The position numbers and the translations under genes are program-made. From contig CM040751.1 in assembly GCA_022829145.1 (NCBI GenBank), forward strand, positions 5,025,364-5,089,363: DNA of 64,000 nt, read 5' to 3'. Positions within the stretch are counted from its first letter, which is position 1. Every line of letters begins with the position of its first letter. Below are positions 1 through 12,930 of the stretch, one piece after another. Source of the DNA: Albula goreensis. Its lineage: Eukaryota > Chordata > Actinopteri > Albuliformes > Albulidae. The notes beneath the pieces were generated by a model. The model made no database searches, was not told where the DNA came from, and saw only the letters and a list, made by a program, of their open reading frames with translations.

Positions 1-1652
1 GAGTGGTGCGTCACTTTGAAAACCCAAAGAGTAAACTGCCTGCAGAAGATGGCGAGGCATGGCCCGGGGTTGTTGACAGGCATGTTGCAAGTCATGGCTT
101 TCCTTTGTTAACGGAACATTTCTGGATGAGGGAACTCCATTCATCTTCATTTTGCCACCCCCAGGGTTTGTGTTTGGCAATTTGGTTGCAATTCATTGCC
201 TCAGACGGAAATTCGGAAGATAAAACAGGGTTACTTCTTAATTAGTGTTTTGTCTAACACGAGTGAGGCTTTGATATTGCACATTACAAACCTATGTCTC
301 TTCACCACCGCCGTGTAAAATGGGCTAACAGATCTGTAGCTAGTGGCTTGACTGCCGAAACATGAATGCACCCCTCTAGATCATGGGCAGAATGCGGAAT
401 CTCAGAACCAATATCAATTTATACTTCACTATAAAAAGGATTGGACTCATGTCTGCTTATTTCAGTCCCTACCCCCGCGCTAATGTCTTTGTCTTGATCC
501 GCTATTTCTGCATTATCGAGGCAGAGGGTTCTGGCTCGGCTTTTCCTTGCAGCGAAATCTCTTCGGGGATTCGTCTGTGATCCGACCGTTCTTCCTTTGC
601 CAAAAGCTTTGACAGTTGAAAGCGGTCCAGTAGAAAATGCATACATTTCATCCTTGACACACCATTGTATTCCAATAGACTGAGAACCAGAAAAAATTGT
701 AAAAACAGTGCTCTGTTTACATCTTTGGTATGTCTGCTAATAAAAAAAGTAAACATCTTTTCCTCCATGTTGCAGTAGAGGATGGATAAGTGCCCTTCCA
801 ACAATATAACTGGCTCAAAACACATCTGAATATGTTACGTCTGAAAGGTCTTTGAGTTACAACTCAGCGTTTTCGTGTGGGATGTTGTGTCAAAGCTTTG
901 CATGATTTACTATTTTAACAGCCTTCCTGGATTTACAGGAGCCTTCTCAAAATAACAGTGCACTTTACAATTTGTCCCTTGACTAAATGAGGTATCTAAT
1001 ATGGCTTAGGAATGATCTCACAGCCGCTGCTTAATTGCAGTGGATGTTCATGAGTCATTCTCCCTCTTACCCGCTCTCTCTCTCTCAGCATAAAGAGCAA
1101 GCTTCAGTGCGCTTATCCCGTTAACAATTACTGTACCAAATTCTCCTCAGCTCCCAGCGACAAAGTGCAGAAATGTATATTGGAATCAAAGACCTGCCAA
1201 TATCTATATAAAGCTAAACAAAAAAAAGCACTTTTGAAGTAAAACAAAAGCCAAGTTTGATTTTCATGGAGTATTTTTTTCCTTAAAACTAATTTCTTAA
1301 ACTATGAATTTCAGACAGTTGAGTCATGCAATTAGTTTTATAGTTATTCAAGGAATTGTTCATGACGTCAATCACATAATACATTGTTGAATAATTAAGA
1401 ACCAAAAAAGCACTTGTGGTGTGTTTATCGTGATCTACAAAACTGTAAGTTCGGATGTAACATGTAACAGTGGCTTGTCCTTATTTATATAGTGTATATA
1501 CACATTCTTATTGCACGATATGAGTGTGGAAATGAGCTTTCAGCCGGAGAAAATTTACTCATTTTAATCGACTATGAGCAAGGAAATATTTTCTAGCTAA
1601 TAGTCAAATGTTGTATACCGTGGTTGTTGGTGCAGGTCTATGTGACAGATAT
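1..1652. other. Unannotated AT-rich DNA, no gene seen
   Basis: I see no coding sequence I can support. The short open frames overlap on both strands and have no recognisable domain. A perfect palindromic CRE-type octamer TGACGTCA sits at 1363-1370. A short CT run lies at about 1074-1087. The part around 300-620 has mixed composition and a few CpGs and could be regulatory, but nothing specific identifies it. Confidence 0.5.
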
Positions 1653-1702
1653 AACTATAGAAATTGAATGCTGACATGTATCTCACATTCATTTCTATAG
1701 TT
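1653..1702. repeat. Near-perfect inverted repeat (hairpin, 15-nt loop)
   Basis: The left arm at 1653-1670 (aactatagaaattgaatg) and the right arm at 1686-1702 (cattcatttctatagtt) are reverse complements apart from one missing base. They enclose the 15-nt loop 1671-1685. A single transcript could fold into a stem of about 17 bp. That is shorter than a normal microRNA precursor, so a chance foldback or the end of a small mobile element is at least as likely. Confidence 0.75.
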
Positions 1703-3219
1703 GTGGGGAAATACTTCGAATTAAACCTGTTGTCTATGCACATGGTTCCAGGACGATGCACTCCCTCGCATAAAAATCTATGTCTGAGCAGATATTCATG
1801 AGAATTTGTTCAGTTAAATTTATCATGTGACCAGCACATTTTTGCAAAAGCTAATGAACGATTTCTATGTTCCTTTATGAAACATAAAAATTATGATCGG
1901 TGTAGCTATGGCTAAGATACTACATATAGAGACATTTAATCTGTGCAAGTGCTGTTCTACTATATCCCACCTTGTTGGAAATGACATGGGTTTTGCTCTG
2001 GTTTGCAGCTGAAATATGTTTACTATCATAGACTTGTTAAACACTGTCATTAAATCTTGCTGTTTTCAACAAACTTCCCCAATAGTGTGATACGTTTGTG
2101 TTGTTGCAGCTAAGCTTATCGATGTGAAGTCACTGTAGGTTGATTTGTTTTGCAGATAACTAACCATATGTTCAGTCCCATTCTTCAGTCAGACAACAAA
2201 ATTACAAAATTAACAATTGGTCTCAATTAGAAACATTGTGACAAAATTGTCATTTGGCTTCTGCATGGTTTTATGAATATTTTCTGATGTAAATATGATG
2301 CTATGAATTTTTCTCTGAGAGATTTGTTTTATGGCAATTTTTCTAATTTTTTTACAATTTTATTTTGTACTTCTGAGAATGACCATGACGCTGAAAGGAA
2401 GATGTCATTTTTCCTTTTTTTAATTCAACCATGCACTGCAAATTTTCAACTCAAATGACTAATTCATAAATTGACTTGAATGTGTTTAAAAATGAACACT
2501 GTGTGGGATTTGTTTCTCATGAACCCTCTTAATAACCCATTACTGGGTTGGCGTTGAGATTCTTTTTTCATGAGAAGTCTGTCCTCCTCATTTTGTGGTT
2601 TTCAATGGCACAAAAGACCAGCCTTGAAATTGCTGACCAAACCAATGCACAGAAGGCACTCAAAGGGAACAGGCGTGGCAAACTCATTTTGCTGTGCAGG
2701 AATTTCCATTCTCATTCTGTCGAGGATAAGATTTTACATTTCCTCAACGTCGTGCCTCCGTGGTTAATTCTCTTCCAGGATAAAGACACAGTCTCCACAT
2801 TGGAACAAAAAATATGAAAAATAATAAATCTTACAAGGTTGGAACTGCTTTTTATTCATGAGTTAGGCAGCGTGTAAGTAGACCAACTTATCAGTGTGGG
2901 GTACACATTCTGAATCACGTTGAAATGTTGCACTGGATTTTGAGACATTTATTTATTTATGCATTCATTTATTCTTTTAAACAATGTTCTGGAGGGTCGG
3001 GATGCATGTGAAATTCCTCGCCTGTTGAGCGATCTACATCTTTCATTACTCTCTCTCAGTCGCACGTCAAGTATATAAATCCACTTGAGTTATTTTTTCC
3101 TAAAAGTACAGATACATGTCTGTATACATTAGCTATAGAGGTCCAGTTTGAGAATTTGGAGTCTGAGGATTTGCAAAATCCTTATGGGGAAAACTAATTC
3201 CATTACAGGCCAAGGAAAT
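1703..3219. other. Unannotated AT-rich DNA
   Basis: No gene or recognisable repeat is seen. The composition is strongly AT-rich, with tracts such as the interrupted TTTA run near 2950-2975. The open frame at 2548-2817 uses ordinary intergenic composition and has no recognisable family signature. Confidence 0.5.
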
Positions 3220-3250
3220 GGGGGGGGGTGGGGGTGGGGGTGGGGGGGGG
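3220..3250 (+). repeat. G-tract array, G-quadruplex motif
   Basis: Four runs of G (about 9, 5, 5 and 9) are separated by single T residues. This satisfies the standard G-quadruplex pattern with one-base loops. On the minus strand it yields the proline run of a spurious open frame at 3133-3411, so that frame should not be read as a gene. The tract may be a mutable simple repeat or may form a quadruplex. Confidence 0.85.
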
Positions 3251-3344
3251 ATGAGGATAAGAGAAAGATGAGGACAAAGAAGAAAATATGATAAATCAGT
3301 TACAATGCAGTTTCCGAAAAGGCAAAATAACATGAAATCTGATG

Positions 3345-3600
3345 ATTCTGTCGTACTCTGCAGACTACAGCGTCTCCACCATCTCCCCCGCTCGGGGCAC
3401 CGCTGGTTCAATTAAACATTCGCAGGCTTTGAAAGGTCCGCTTTACAATTTGTCTGAAAGACCCGTTCCATCAAAAAGGTCACTTATGGCTTCGTTTGCG
3501 TTCCTGGCTCCCTCTTTCCACCGAGGAAGGTGGCGAGAGATTGACAACCCGCTTGAAATATTTATACCGTCAGCCTTTCAAGCAAAATGGCTCCAACTAA
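3345..3600. promoter_or_regulatory. Enhancer-like island (tentative)
   Basis: This stretch has balanced base composition, more CpGs than its surroundings and no simple repeats. It lies between a G tract and a poly-A run. A plus-strand frame crosses it (3342-3653) but reads into the poly-A run as lysines and has no known domain, so I do not call it a gene. It resembles conserved non-coding elements of vertebrate gene deserts by texture only. Confidence 0.2.
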
Positions 3601-3614
3601 ACCGAGCAGACATC

Positions 3615-3637
3615 AAAAAAAAAAAAAAAAAAAAAAA
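3615..3637 (+). repeat. Poly-A run, about 23 bases
   Basis: A continuous run of about 23 A residues follows 'gagcagacatc'. It could be the tail of an old retroposed sequence, but no parent gene or target-site duplication is recognised upstream, so it is listed as a simple repeat. Confidence 0.85.
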
Positions 3638-3965
3638 CACAGGAGGCCACTGAAGTTCCGCCCTTACGGCTTCAGTTTGGCGCAAGCAGGGGGGTTTACT
3701 GGATATAGAGGCAGATTGTACAAGGCTATTGCTCTGGGAGTACTCTGCTCACCGCATCTGTGTGGTTGTTCTCGTTTTTGGAAGTGTATACACAATGCTC
3801 TGTGAGGATTAATCTAACAACAATACTGGAGAAGGAATGCTGTCACATCTCAACATGTGAAGTTAATATCTTATTAAATTAATTTTTCTCCATACTTTTG
3901 AACAATGAGCAATCAATATATTTTCCAAAGACCTCCATGAAGCTTTGCAGCTACCTGTGCCAACT

Positions 3966-3967
<2 letters not shown>

Positions 3968-4001
<34 letters not shown>
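3968..4001 (+). repeat. (GT)n microsatellite, about 17 units
   Basis: An uninterrupted GT dinucleotide array, read as (TH)n in a spurious minus-strand frame. Confidence 0.95.
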
Positions 4002-4002
<1 letters not shown>

Positions 4003-4293
4003 GGGGCAGTTTGAGATTCATAAAACTTGTACTTGCTGTCAAAATGTGTGTACTGGTACGATTCATTTGACCCATGCACATGCACATTTAAGACACATAA
4101 TGTGCTCTAAGTAGCACACGCTAAACACCAAAAGGAATTTCCTTATTCCTTACGATTAATTAGAATTGTTTTACCATTCGTAATCCATGTTGCTTTGGCC
4201 ATAAGTGATACATCAAATTAACATATATGAGCGAATCAGTCCATTATTGATCGATTTCTCTTGTTCACATAAATATACCTAAAGCGTGTGAAG

Positions 4294-4314
4294 TTTTTAT
4301 TTTTTTTTTTTTTT
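4294..4314 (+). repeat. Poly-T run
   Basis: A T tract of about 20 bases with one interrupting A near its left end. No retroposed sequence is recognised next to it on the minus strand. Confidence 0.85.
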
Positions 4315-5250
4315 GCTCATGATGATGACTGGCGCATGAGTTGGCTTTGCTTAGCACGAGCTGTGCTCTTGGAGCTGTGCTGGATTTGGGCTGGCGCTAG
4401 TGCAACAAGCTAATATCTGCCCATCTGCAAGTCTTGTCAGCCCTGGGGTTCTTGGCCATGGGGACGTTCCAGCAGGGGACAGCGCACCAGTCGGGTATAT
4501 CTCAGCACTCATTCAAGTCCTGTCATACCAAGAGTGTTGGACGGCATCATTCGTCTGAGGTTGAGGTACATCAGATTCCCTGATAGCCTGATAGCAGGTA
4601 AAAATCAAAAAGCAATTTGCAGCCATGACCAGTTTTCTCCATGTAACCGCTGCAATAGACTGCACTCACACTGCAATAAGGGGACTGTCAGTGGATGCAT
4701 GTGTGTGAATAAATCATTAAAATTTCCATGCAATGAACGTGCAACTGATTTGCGATGCACAAATGTCACCCGACAATGCAGCTGCCTGACGGCCAGGGTC
4801 ATGTCATGATTGGTTCACACTGAGGAACAGTAATGTTGGAAATCTACTCTGATAATCGCAGCCAGCCTCTTAAGGAGCTCGATGGCGGCAGGTATACGCC
4901 TCTTCGTCTCAACCTTGATGTCAGACCTTTTTTTTTTTTTTCTCTTTTTCTTGATCTCAATCTGCATGCAGCTCTCTATACCCAGAGAATTAGAGCCATG
5001 GTAACCTCTTGCCATGCAAGGTTTTTCTGTATTTGTTACTCCAGTGCCATGACCACCTGAAATTATATTTTCATAATCGCGATTTAGGAGACTAAATCTT
5101 CAATTTCGCACTCCAAGAAGTTTCTTTTTCCCCTATTCACTGCCATTATTGCATTTGAAATTCATTGCCACACATTCTGTCCCACACATTTTTATAGCTC
5201 TTGCTTCAACTTCCGGAGGACCACACATACTTGAATGTGGGCGTTTCAGG

Positions 5251-5280
5251 GCGTGGTTGTTGCGTGCGTGGTTGTTGCGT
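5251..5280 (+). repeat. 15-bp direct tandem duplication
   Basis: The unit gcgtggttgttgcgt occurs twice back to back with no mismatch, so the duplication is probably recent. It is followed by a short CA-rich stretch. Confidence 0.9.
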
Positions 5281-5340
5281 GCATTCACACACGCACAGTT
5301 GTAGGATTAGCTGTGATTTATAACAGCATCTTTAAAAACA

Positions 5341-5390
5341 GCAATTTTAAATTGTGCAATTTTAAATTTGCATGCAATTTTGCATGCAAA
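5341..5390. repeat. Nested direct and inverted repeats with paired TTTGCATGCA arms
   Basis: Two direct copies of gcaattttaaatt start at 5341 and 5356. They run into an inverted repeat with arms TTTGCATGCA (5367-5376) and TGCATGCAAA (5381-5390) around the 4-base spacer ATTT. The arms contain ATGCAAA, the octamer-like core bound by POU-domain factors, once on each strand. Both slippage and a paired POU site would explain the pattern. Confidence 0.7.
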
Positions 5391-6679
5391 GGTATGCAAA
5401 GTTTTACAGATGAAGGCCCAGGTGTGTTTGACATGATATATCTGTATAACTGTAGCACCAGGTATGTCAGAGAGGAGACTGTTCATCCAACATAATGCCT
5501 TTCTGGAAGAATCCTGGCCTTTCACTGAAATGAGGAAAGCCTTTTCTGCCAGTTCCCATTCATGGTGACCCAGCTAAAAACCCAGAGAATTATGGGATTC
5601 TGCCATGTAACCAATAAGCTGCCAGTTACAGGAACTAACTAGCCATGGCTATCCAACTAATAACAATTACAGTGACACAGGGCAATAAAGTGCATGGAAA
5701 GTGCAAGAAATACCACACAAAAGTATTCAATGCTACAGTTTGATGTGCTGTTGTGCTACAGTTCTGAACTGTAACTTGAAGGTCATGTCTTTTCAAACAT
5801 TTTGCTTGAGAAATGTGACAAACATAACCAGATGCATCACATAGGAGTTGATTTTTCTTTAAGCAATCAACCAAAAAGGTGCAAAGAGACAAGCACATGT
5901 TCAACTGAAAAATGCACTGATTTTTCTTTTTGAGGGTAAGCTTGAATATGCAAAATTTGGGAATCCTTACATTTGTTTGCAAAATCTTGGGAGGAGGTCA
6001 AACAAATAGATTATTTTAGAATGTTATGGTGATTTACTGAGCCTGAAAGTAATTTTCGGCAACGTTTTTGGAATTTACTTTAATTAAAAAGCAGGTATCA
6101 ACAGACATAAGCACTAAAACATATCTGGAACTCGAGCTGTTGTTCTGAGTCACACAACATTTGTTCAAGATCAGAATCTTTCAGTCTCTTTTGTTTTTTG
6201 AAACCGTGAATGCTGGGAAATCTATTACTTAAAACTCACATACAGAATACAACAGAAAGCATGTCTATTGCATTGCTGTAGTAGGTTAACATGCTCCCTT
6301 CAGGAGATTCAAGCACAGAAGGTTTGCAACAACATCATGTCCAAAACCATTATTTTCCACTGGGAGATATAAATATATAAGAAATATAAATAACTTGTAG
6401 CTATGCTTGTCATTATATTTTGAGTGTCATGCTTTTGTGTGATTTCTTCTGCCTCAACATTGCATGTGGCAAAATGGTTACCTCATCTGCATTCTAAGAC
6501 TTAAACCGTCAATGGATTATCATGTCAATATAAATTAACACTTATATACAACAGTGAAATCGATGGAAATGAGGAAAATTTGAACACCTTGCAAACCTTG
6601 TTTCACTGCCCTAATTTGCATCAATGATAGGAACAGACCATCTGCAAACACACATATTACAAGTTGAAGTATTCATTGC

Positions 6680-7150
6680 ACTTGCTGTTAGGCCCAGCGT
6701 CCACAGCGTGGGGTTTCTCAGGTCACCGTCTGAAAGCGTTCTGGAAGATTTTGGGAGGACTTTTTCAAAAATATATTAAATGGAAAGGAACATCAGCGCT
6801 CCGTCCTAGAGGGAGGTGAGCATGACTTTCAAACATGGTTAAGAGATGCAAAGACCAGAGAACTCTGAGGGTAGCTGATATCCCTGAGGGTAATTACAAA
6901 AAAAAATCCGATTTTACATAAATGAACAGAGCATTTCACTCTCAGCCGCAGGAGTTTAGCTTCCAGACCATACGCCGACCCCCTGCTGATATCTCATTCT
7001 TCAGCCCCACCATCTCCTCTTATGCCATTATGGGTATCGTATGCTAAACGCTGAGGAAGCTTCAAAGTCCTTCACATCTCTTGTTAACATGAGAGCATCA
7101 GACATGCTGTTTGACATTCATCTGATACTCAGAGGCAAAACAGAAGACAA
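6680..7150. promoter_or_regulatory. Enhancer-like island (tentative)
   Basis: This is a block of about 470 bases of complex, non-repetitive, moderately GC-rich sequence inside AT-rich DNA, with no long open frame. The texture fits a conserved non-coding element, but no alignment was available. Confidence 0.2.
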
Positions 7151-7207
7151 GGGGCAATCCACTGCGAATATTGACTTTAAAGACAAATAATGAACTATAA
7201 TAAAATG

Positions 7208-7222
7208 TTTTTTTTTTTTTTT
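7208..7222 (+). repeat. Poly-T run
   Basis: A T tract of about 15 bases in AT-rich DNA. Confidence 0.8.
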
Positions 7223-8639
7223 CTCTCAAACGCTAGTCATGCATGAAGCTGTAAGCCAGAGGTGGTAAACTCATAATTTGAGGTGAAAATATTCTGGGTG
7301 AACAAAGCGTAAGTGTGTACACATACATTTATAGCACAATGTGTTTGGACTGTAAATCTTCCAATTATTCCATCAGATGGTGAAGGTCTTCACCTTCACA
7401 AAATGAGTTCATTTTTGAGCAGTTGGGGAAAAAAGGTGTGAGGAAGTCACTGTTCCTGAAATGCATGCAAGTATCAAAAGTCCCCGAACATGGCAGTGTC
7501 GAAAGGAATCCCAAAACCGGAAAATAAACATGTATATGTGTTTGCGTATGTTACAGTGTAAACAGTGCTTCATCACAAACATCTTAAACGTAAGTTTAAA
7601 TAGGCGGTATCGTCTGTGGATGTGATTCACATTGGTGAACTGATTTTAAGTGCACCAGAGTTGAGAATAAGTCGCATGTAAATCAAGCTTCAAGTCATGT
7701 CTCAAGTAATAATGCTTAGGGTCAAGCAAGACAAGTCAGTTCCCTGAATCTAGCAATCAAGTTGAGTTGAGTCTGTTGAGCAGTTTCCTGGTCATTTGGC
7801 TAGGATCTTCTCAGCTATTAATGGAGGCCTCATGTGTTTGTTAACATCTTCCAATCAACAACCAATTCACAGCCAAGACAAAAAGGTGAGAGGAGTTACC
7901 TGCCATAGATTCAGACACTGTTGGAACTTGTAGCTTTCAATGGCTCGGGTTTGGGATCCTTGGCATACGTTCGACAGAGGTAGACAGCCTTACCCAGACT
8001 GAGTTATGGTTTTTCCACTCTGATCATCATTCCTCCAACTGTCTGTCTGTCACTCACACAGGTTGTCAAAAGACGAAACCCAACTTCATCTGCCCTTCCT
8101 TCCGTTCACACTGCAGGTGTGAGGCCAGTTACACATTCCCTATATGCTGTCAGGGAAACACGAAGTCAACATATGACCGGAGCACTTGCAGGCTCCTAGC
8201 CAGATGAGAGGCACCTGGATGGCCAGGTAGTGCAGTCACAATCTGAAAACCACTGATGGGCACACCTTCAATGCCCACACTCAAAAATGAAAAGGAAAGT
8301 GTTTACTGTTTATGTTATCTCAGTGATGTGAAGGAATGACTTGTAAATAATAGAATTACCAAGAAATATAGTCAAAATAATCATCATAATGTATTTGAGT
8401 ACTACACAGGATAATAAAATAACATGTCATATCAAGGTGTATTCTGTCGTTGTCTGACTAAGTGGTCCATAATAGAATTATCACGGTGTTAATTTGGTTA
8501 TAAATTTCATAGATAATGGAAGACAGTTATCATTTAAATTTTTTATGTATCACAAAGACAGAAAAAGAGCCTAGATTTATTGGAAAGATGGTCATATGAA
8601 CGTTTACCTATTCCCTTCACATATAACAGAATGTGATAT
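7223..8639. other. Unannotated DNA, no gene seen
   Basis: There is no recognisable repeat or gene. The middle (7870-8280) is less AT-rich and non-repetitive. The one frame of note (7409-7630, minus) lacks any known motif. Confidence 0.45.
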
Positions 8640-8990
8640 GTTTTATGCATGTGGATGGCTTTCAAGAAGGGAAGCATGACGGACAACGATCGAAACCGCA
8701 TCCTAAAGAAACACGATTGCGCTAGGCTTCCCCGTCGCACGACACCTGATATAAAACCAAAGTAACGGCAGCCGAATAAGCCGAGTCTAATGGGTAGCCT
8801 CCATATTCAAAGCAGAGAGAATAACTGCTCAACAGAGCGGGCTAATTGCCATGCCCTGACATGAAGCAGTCTTTCAGTTCCCACAGGATATCCCCCCCGA
8901 TGATAAAAAGAGAAAGACAGAAGAGCGAGGGTGAAACAATATCCCTTTGATTTCCATTTTGCTGAAGCAGCTTATTGCTGAGAGGCATTA
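8640..8990. promoter_or_regulatory. Enhancer-like island (tentative)
   Basis: This is complex sequence with several CpGs and a homeodomain-type core (gggctaattgccatg). It lacks simple repeats and contrasts with AT-rich flanks. The call rests on texture only. Confidence 0.2.
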
Positions 8991-9959
8991 TTATTGATCT
9001 TTCAAATGTATGGTTTTTCATTTTATGAAGAAAAACGGGATGACAATATATTTACAGAAAGTTCAGATAATACCATCTGTATGTCATTGTGGGAATTGGT
9101 TCAAACAGAAAAAACAGAATGTGCAGCTTCCTCTTTTGATTACTTATAGCAGTGGGAAAAAATGCTAATTAAAGAGTAATTTTCCATTCATTGTGTGACG
9201 TTGTAAACTCTCATCAAAGTGATGTTGTAAATGTCAAGAAGTAAACTAAATGAGAATTGTTTTTTTTAATAATTTTATAGGTAAGCCCCCTATTTCTCCT
9301 GAGACAAAAAAACATGGAGAAACAAATCTAGAGGAGTCTATTGATGTGATTCTAAAAATGACACCATGTGTGAAAAAATACACCATGTGCTGCCCAATCA
9401 CCGCGAGCGTGACGAGAAGAGATTCAGCAATGTGTTGAGAAAATCCCCTGCATCCTGCTTTTAACATGTTCTCCAGATGGTGCAGGCATGATCAATGTTT
9501 ATTTTTAAATAGCTGTCCTAGAAGGGCAAAATCCACAGGACACGGTTTGTTGATGATGCTGTTGTCCTTTTTGTTATCTCTCTGTCATCCTCTCAGAATG
9601 TGTTGGCCAAACCTAGCTATGTCAGTTTCAAGGTCTTATCCGTAACAATAAGAAAAACAAATACAAAAAAAAAAAAAAACTTATTTTTGGATTCTTTTTC
9701 AGCATGGAAAAGAAAAACTTGGATTATTACTCTTAATTCACACAAACTTTAATAGAACTCCACCATAATATACACTTTATTTATTTAACGTAAGAGAGAC
9801 CTTAAATAATAGATGGTTCAAAACAAGGATGAACGCAAGCAAAGTTTTCTTGTGTCATATTTTCATTGTCACAGTAACGAGAAATGATATGAAGGAACTA
9901 CATATCGGTACATCAGATTTAAAATTTAGTCTGCATGCTAGGGCAGATCAAAGTTAGTT

Positions 9960-10400
9960 GATTCATGGTGAGGTGAGGTGTTTTTAGATGCCATTTGAAG
10001 AGGCGAGTAACTCTGACAGCTTCCACAACTCCAGATCTGAGCTGCAGAATTTATTTAAAAAAATAAGAAATGCCGCAACACCCCTGATTCCCAGCACCAC
10101 CAGCCCCATCCACTGTCATTTTGGAGGCCCTGTTGAGGTGAAACATGCTTTTGCATAAAGAGGAGTAATCCTTTTATTACAGCACAGCGAGGGCTTGGAC
10201 CGTTTCCTCAAGGCTCCATTACCGTTTACTGCCAACAGAGGGCGCTGAACTCACACACGCAGTCCAATCGCAATGCTGACTTAAAAACCAGAGCAGCATC
10301 CATTTGACCATTGATTTAAATGTTCTTGCAGGGCGATTGAAATACAGAAGAGGCCATTTTTAAATTGCTAAATGGGTACTGACAAGCCTCAGTGAAGCAA
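9960..10400. promoter_or_regulatory. Enhancer-like island (tentative)
   Basis: This stretch has balanced composition and no usable open frame. It contains several sequences resembling known binding cores: tgctgac (MAF-type), gtttac (forkhead-type) and ttttgcataaag (POU-like). Such cores occur by chance, so the call depends on whether the block is conserved between fishes. Confidence 0.22.
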
Positions 10401-11098
10401 TCGTTATGACAATAACCTTTTTTATGACCGAAACCTTTACCTTTACATTACATTAAAGACGGCACTTTCCATTTTGTCAGAATGCAATCAAGTGATGTTA
10501 CCTCTTTCTGTTTTCTTTGCTGAATACAAATACAGCCTTTCCACCTAGCTTATGTAAAGCAGACAGAAAAAAAATATGTTTTCTGATAGGTGTTCAGCAA
10601 AACCAGATGCATATCAAAGATTTGACAAGATGCATGGTCATATTGTTTTTGTAAAATTCATGTGATTAGATTTTTCATATTTTCTACTGGCAAAGACATA
10701 GAATCATACCATTTGATCGATGCTGATGGTTGTTTTAAGGAACTGAATTTGTTTAGACATTCCGGTTGTATGATTATATGATGAAACGAATGGTTCTGTT
10801 CACTGATTGGTCCACACAGGGCTCTAACCTTGCGTATAGCTCCTGTATATCAAGGAAAGTATTGCTGTGTCTTTTAATATGAAATGTAAAGGTTTAATTT
10901 CCATTTAAAAAAATTATCTGACAGCTCCACCCCATGCAAAGACCAAAACATAGATTTGACATGGTATGGATAGCTAATGGAGCGACAAGGTTGTGTAAAA
11001 CAAGTCAAATTTGCCTGTCAGCCTACTAGCCGCCTCACAAAATATTTATTTACATTTTAAAACGTAGCCTCACCAAATTCTCGGATGACTGTGAACTG

Positions 11099-11118
11099 TC
11101 CTCCTCCTCCTCCTCCTC
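11099..11118 (+). repeat. (CTC)n triplet repeat
   Basis: Six perfect CTC units, with a pyrimidine-rich extension toward 11140. Confidence 0.85.
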
Positions 11119-12292
11119 AGTCTCCCTCTCCTTCATCTATTACAGCTCTTTCCTTCAGGCATACACTTTCTCAGGAACAAAGACATCGTTCCTGACTGGA
11201 GGGTCAAGCATTTAACATCAATCACCCTTACCCTGGAACTGGAATCTTTCTTACAGGAGTCATTCAGATCAGATCATAGATGCTGGCATTATGCCGGTAT
11301 CATCACTTTCCATCACTCAAATGGACATTTCCTTGTGGCTGAATGATACCCTATTCCAGTGAGTATGTGTCACAATGCACCCCATGCAACATGGCATAAC
11401 TGGTGTTAAACCAGGCAGGAAGTGAGACTCTGCACTTGTACGCCCCCATTTCATCTCATGCAAAATACAGGTTTGGGACGATGCCATTTTCTCTTTAAGC
11501 ATCGTCTCCCAGATTTTAACAAGCCAATGATGGCTTTCAGTTTTCCTGAACTTACCTTCAGTAACCTGGTTTTACTCCGAGAAATACTGAAGAAAATAAA
11601 CAGGAGTGCTGATGAATGAGTTTATCGAACTACAAAAATCATTATGGAACAAGAGAAATCTGTATAGGAGGAATAAAGGAAAATTGATTTTTATGGCTAA
11701 ATACTCTCACGTTGTCGAACATGTCAATACTGATGCATTTCGCAGCACCAAATTGTAGAACTACAAATAGACCTGGGAAATATAAAAATTTAATAGAGTG
11801 CTCCTTTTGCAGACAGGGAAAAAGCACATTAACCAAATGATTAATGCACTAGACATATGCAATATAGCCCTGTATAGAAACAAAACACAATTTTTTAAAT
11901 GCAGGGAAAGGCCTTTGCTGGCGGAGCCAAACATGCAAAGAGGTGCAGAGGCAGTGTATGGGCAATGGGCAGCAGGACCCCAGACCCAAACTCAGTGAAA
12001 TCCCGCCACACTCTTTCACAGGCCGATCGTGATTTTTACATGATCTCAGGAACTGTAAACAGCGATTGTGTAACATGAACTGGAATTGTGGCTTGAATTG
12101 AAGCCAAACAAGACTTTGTCACATGAGCTTCATAAAATGTCCTTTATAACATGTGCAAACTCTCAGCTCCTACAAGTGGGTATCAATCTTTGGAAATGAT
12201 TGTTGAATTAAGACACTGGAGTCTAATTACTACACAATCATCATAGCAACCACAGCATTGCTTTTCTTTTACCTTCCACAAATCATTCCAAA

Positions 12293-12312
12293 ATATATAT
12301 ATATATATATAT
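12293..12312 (+). repeat. (AT)n microsatellite, about 10 units
   Basis: An uninterrupted AT dinucleotide array. Confidence 0.9.
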
Positions 12313-12930
12313 CTCCAGTGTTTTATAACTATCATGTTCTGTTCTTTTTTGCTTTGCTCGGTGCAAATGTGTCCCAGCGGTTTCAGGCATCTGTTCTCTT
12401 TCTTTTCCAATGCTAGTTTCCTTTCTGCCATTCTTTGTTTGGTTCATCTTGTTACCAGAGAGCACCTGCTGTGCGAAAATTGCAAGATGAAGGTTAAGTT
12501 TCCCCCATGATGGTTCGCCCTCCCACTTCTTCAGGAAAAAAAACAAAAAAGGTTCAGTGGTGACTGAAGGTCACATTTGTTTTGGAAACCATTTATTTTA
12601 TTTGTAAAAACACCCCTGTGAGCTTGGGTGAGTGCCTTTCTATTTAATTTGAGGACACTGATTGGTTGAATTGATGCTACTGTATTCAATGTGTGAAATT
12701 GCGAGGCAGCACTTGAAGTTGAATGGAGATGATAATCTTGCATCAGGTGTTCCAAACTGACTTTACACTGAGTCTATCACCACAGTGGCTGAAGGAGCCA
12801 GCGTCACTGCACTCTGAGACAAACTCAGACAAACTGCAACCACACAGAGCAGAGAGAGATGACATAAGATGCTATGATGGGGGTGACCACCCCATAAGTG
12901 ATGTAAATGGGAATATATGTAATACACAAC

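Larger units (their letters stand above)
4315..6679. other. Unannotated DNA with short duplications
   Basis: No gene is supported. The stretch at 4320-4560 is relatively GC-rich and of mixed composition. A perfect 15-bp tandem duplication lies at 5251-5280 and a palindromic cluster at 5341-5390. Frames at 4534-4809, 5235-5495 and 5635-5982 have no recognisable domains. The first two are shadowed by equally long frames on the opposite strand, as expected of chance open frames. Confidence 0.5.

Noticed and set aside
3133-3411. Minus-strand frame with a proline run
   Set aside because: The prolines are the complement of the G tract at 3220-3250.
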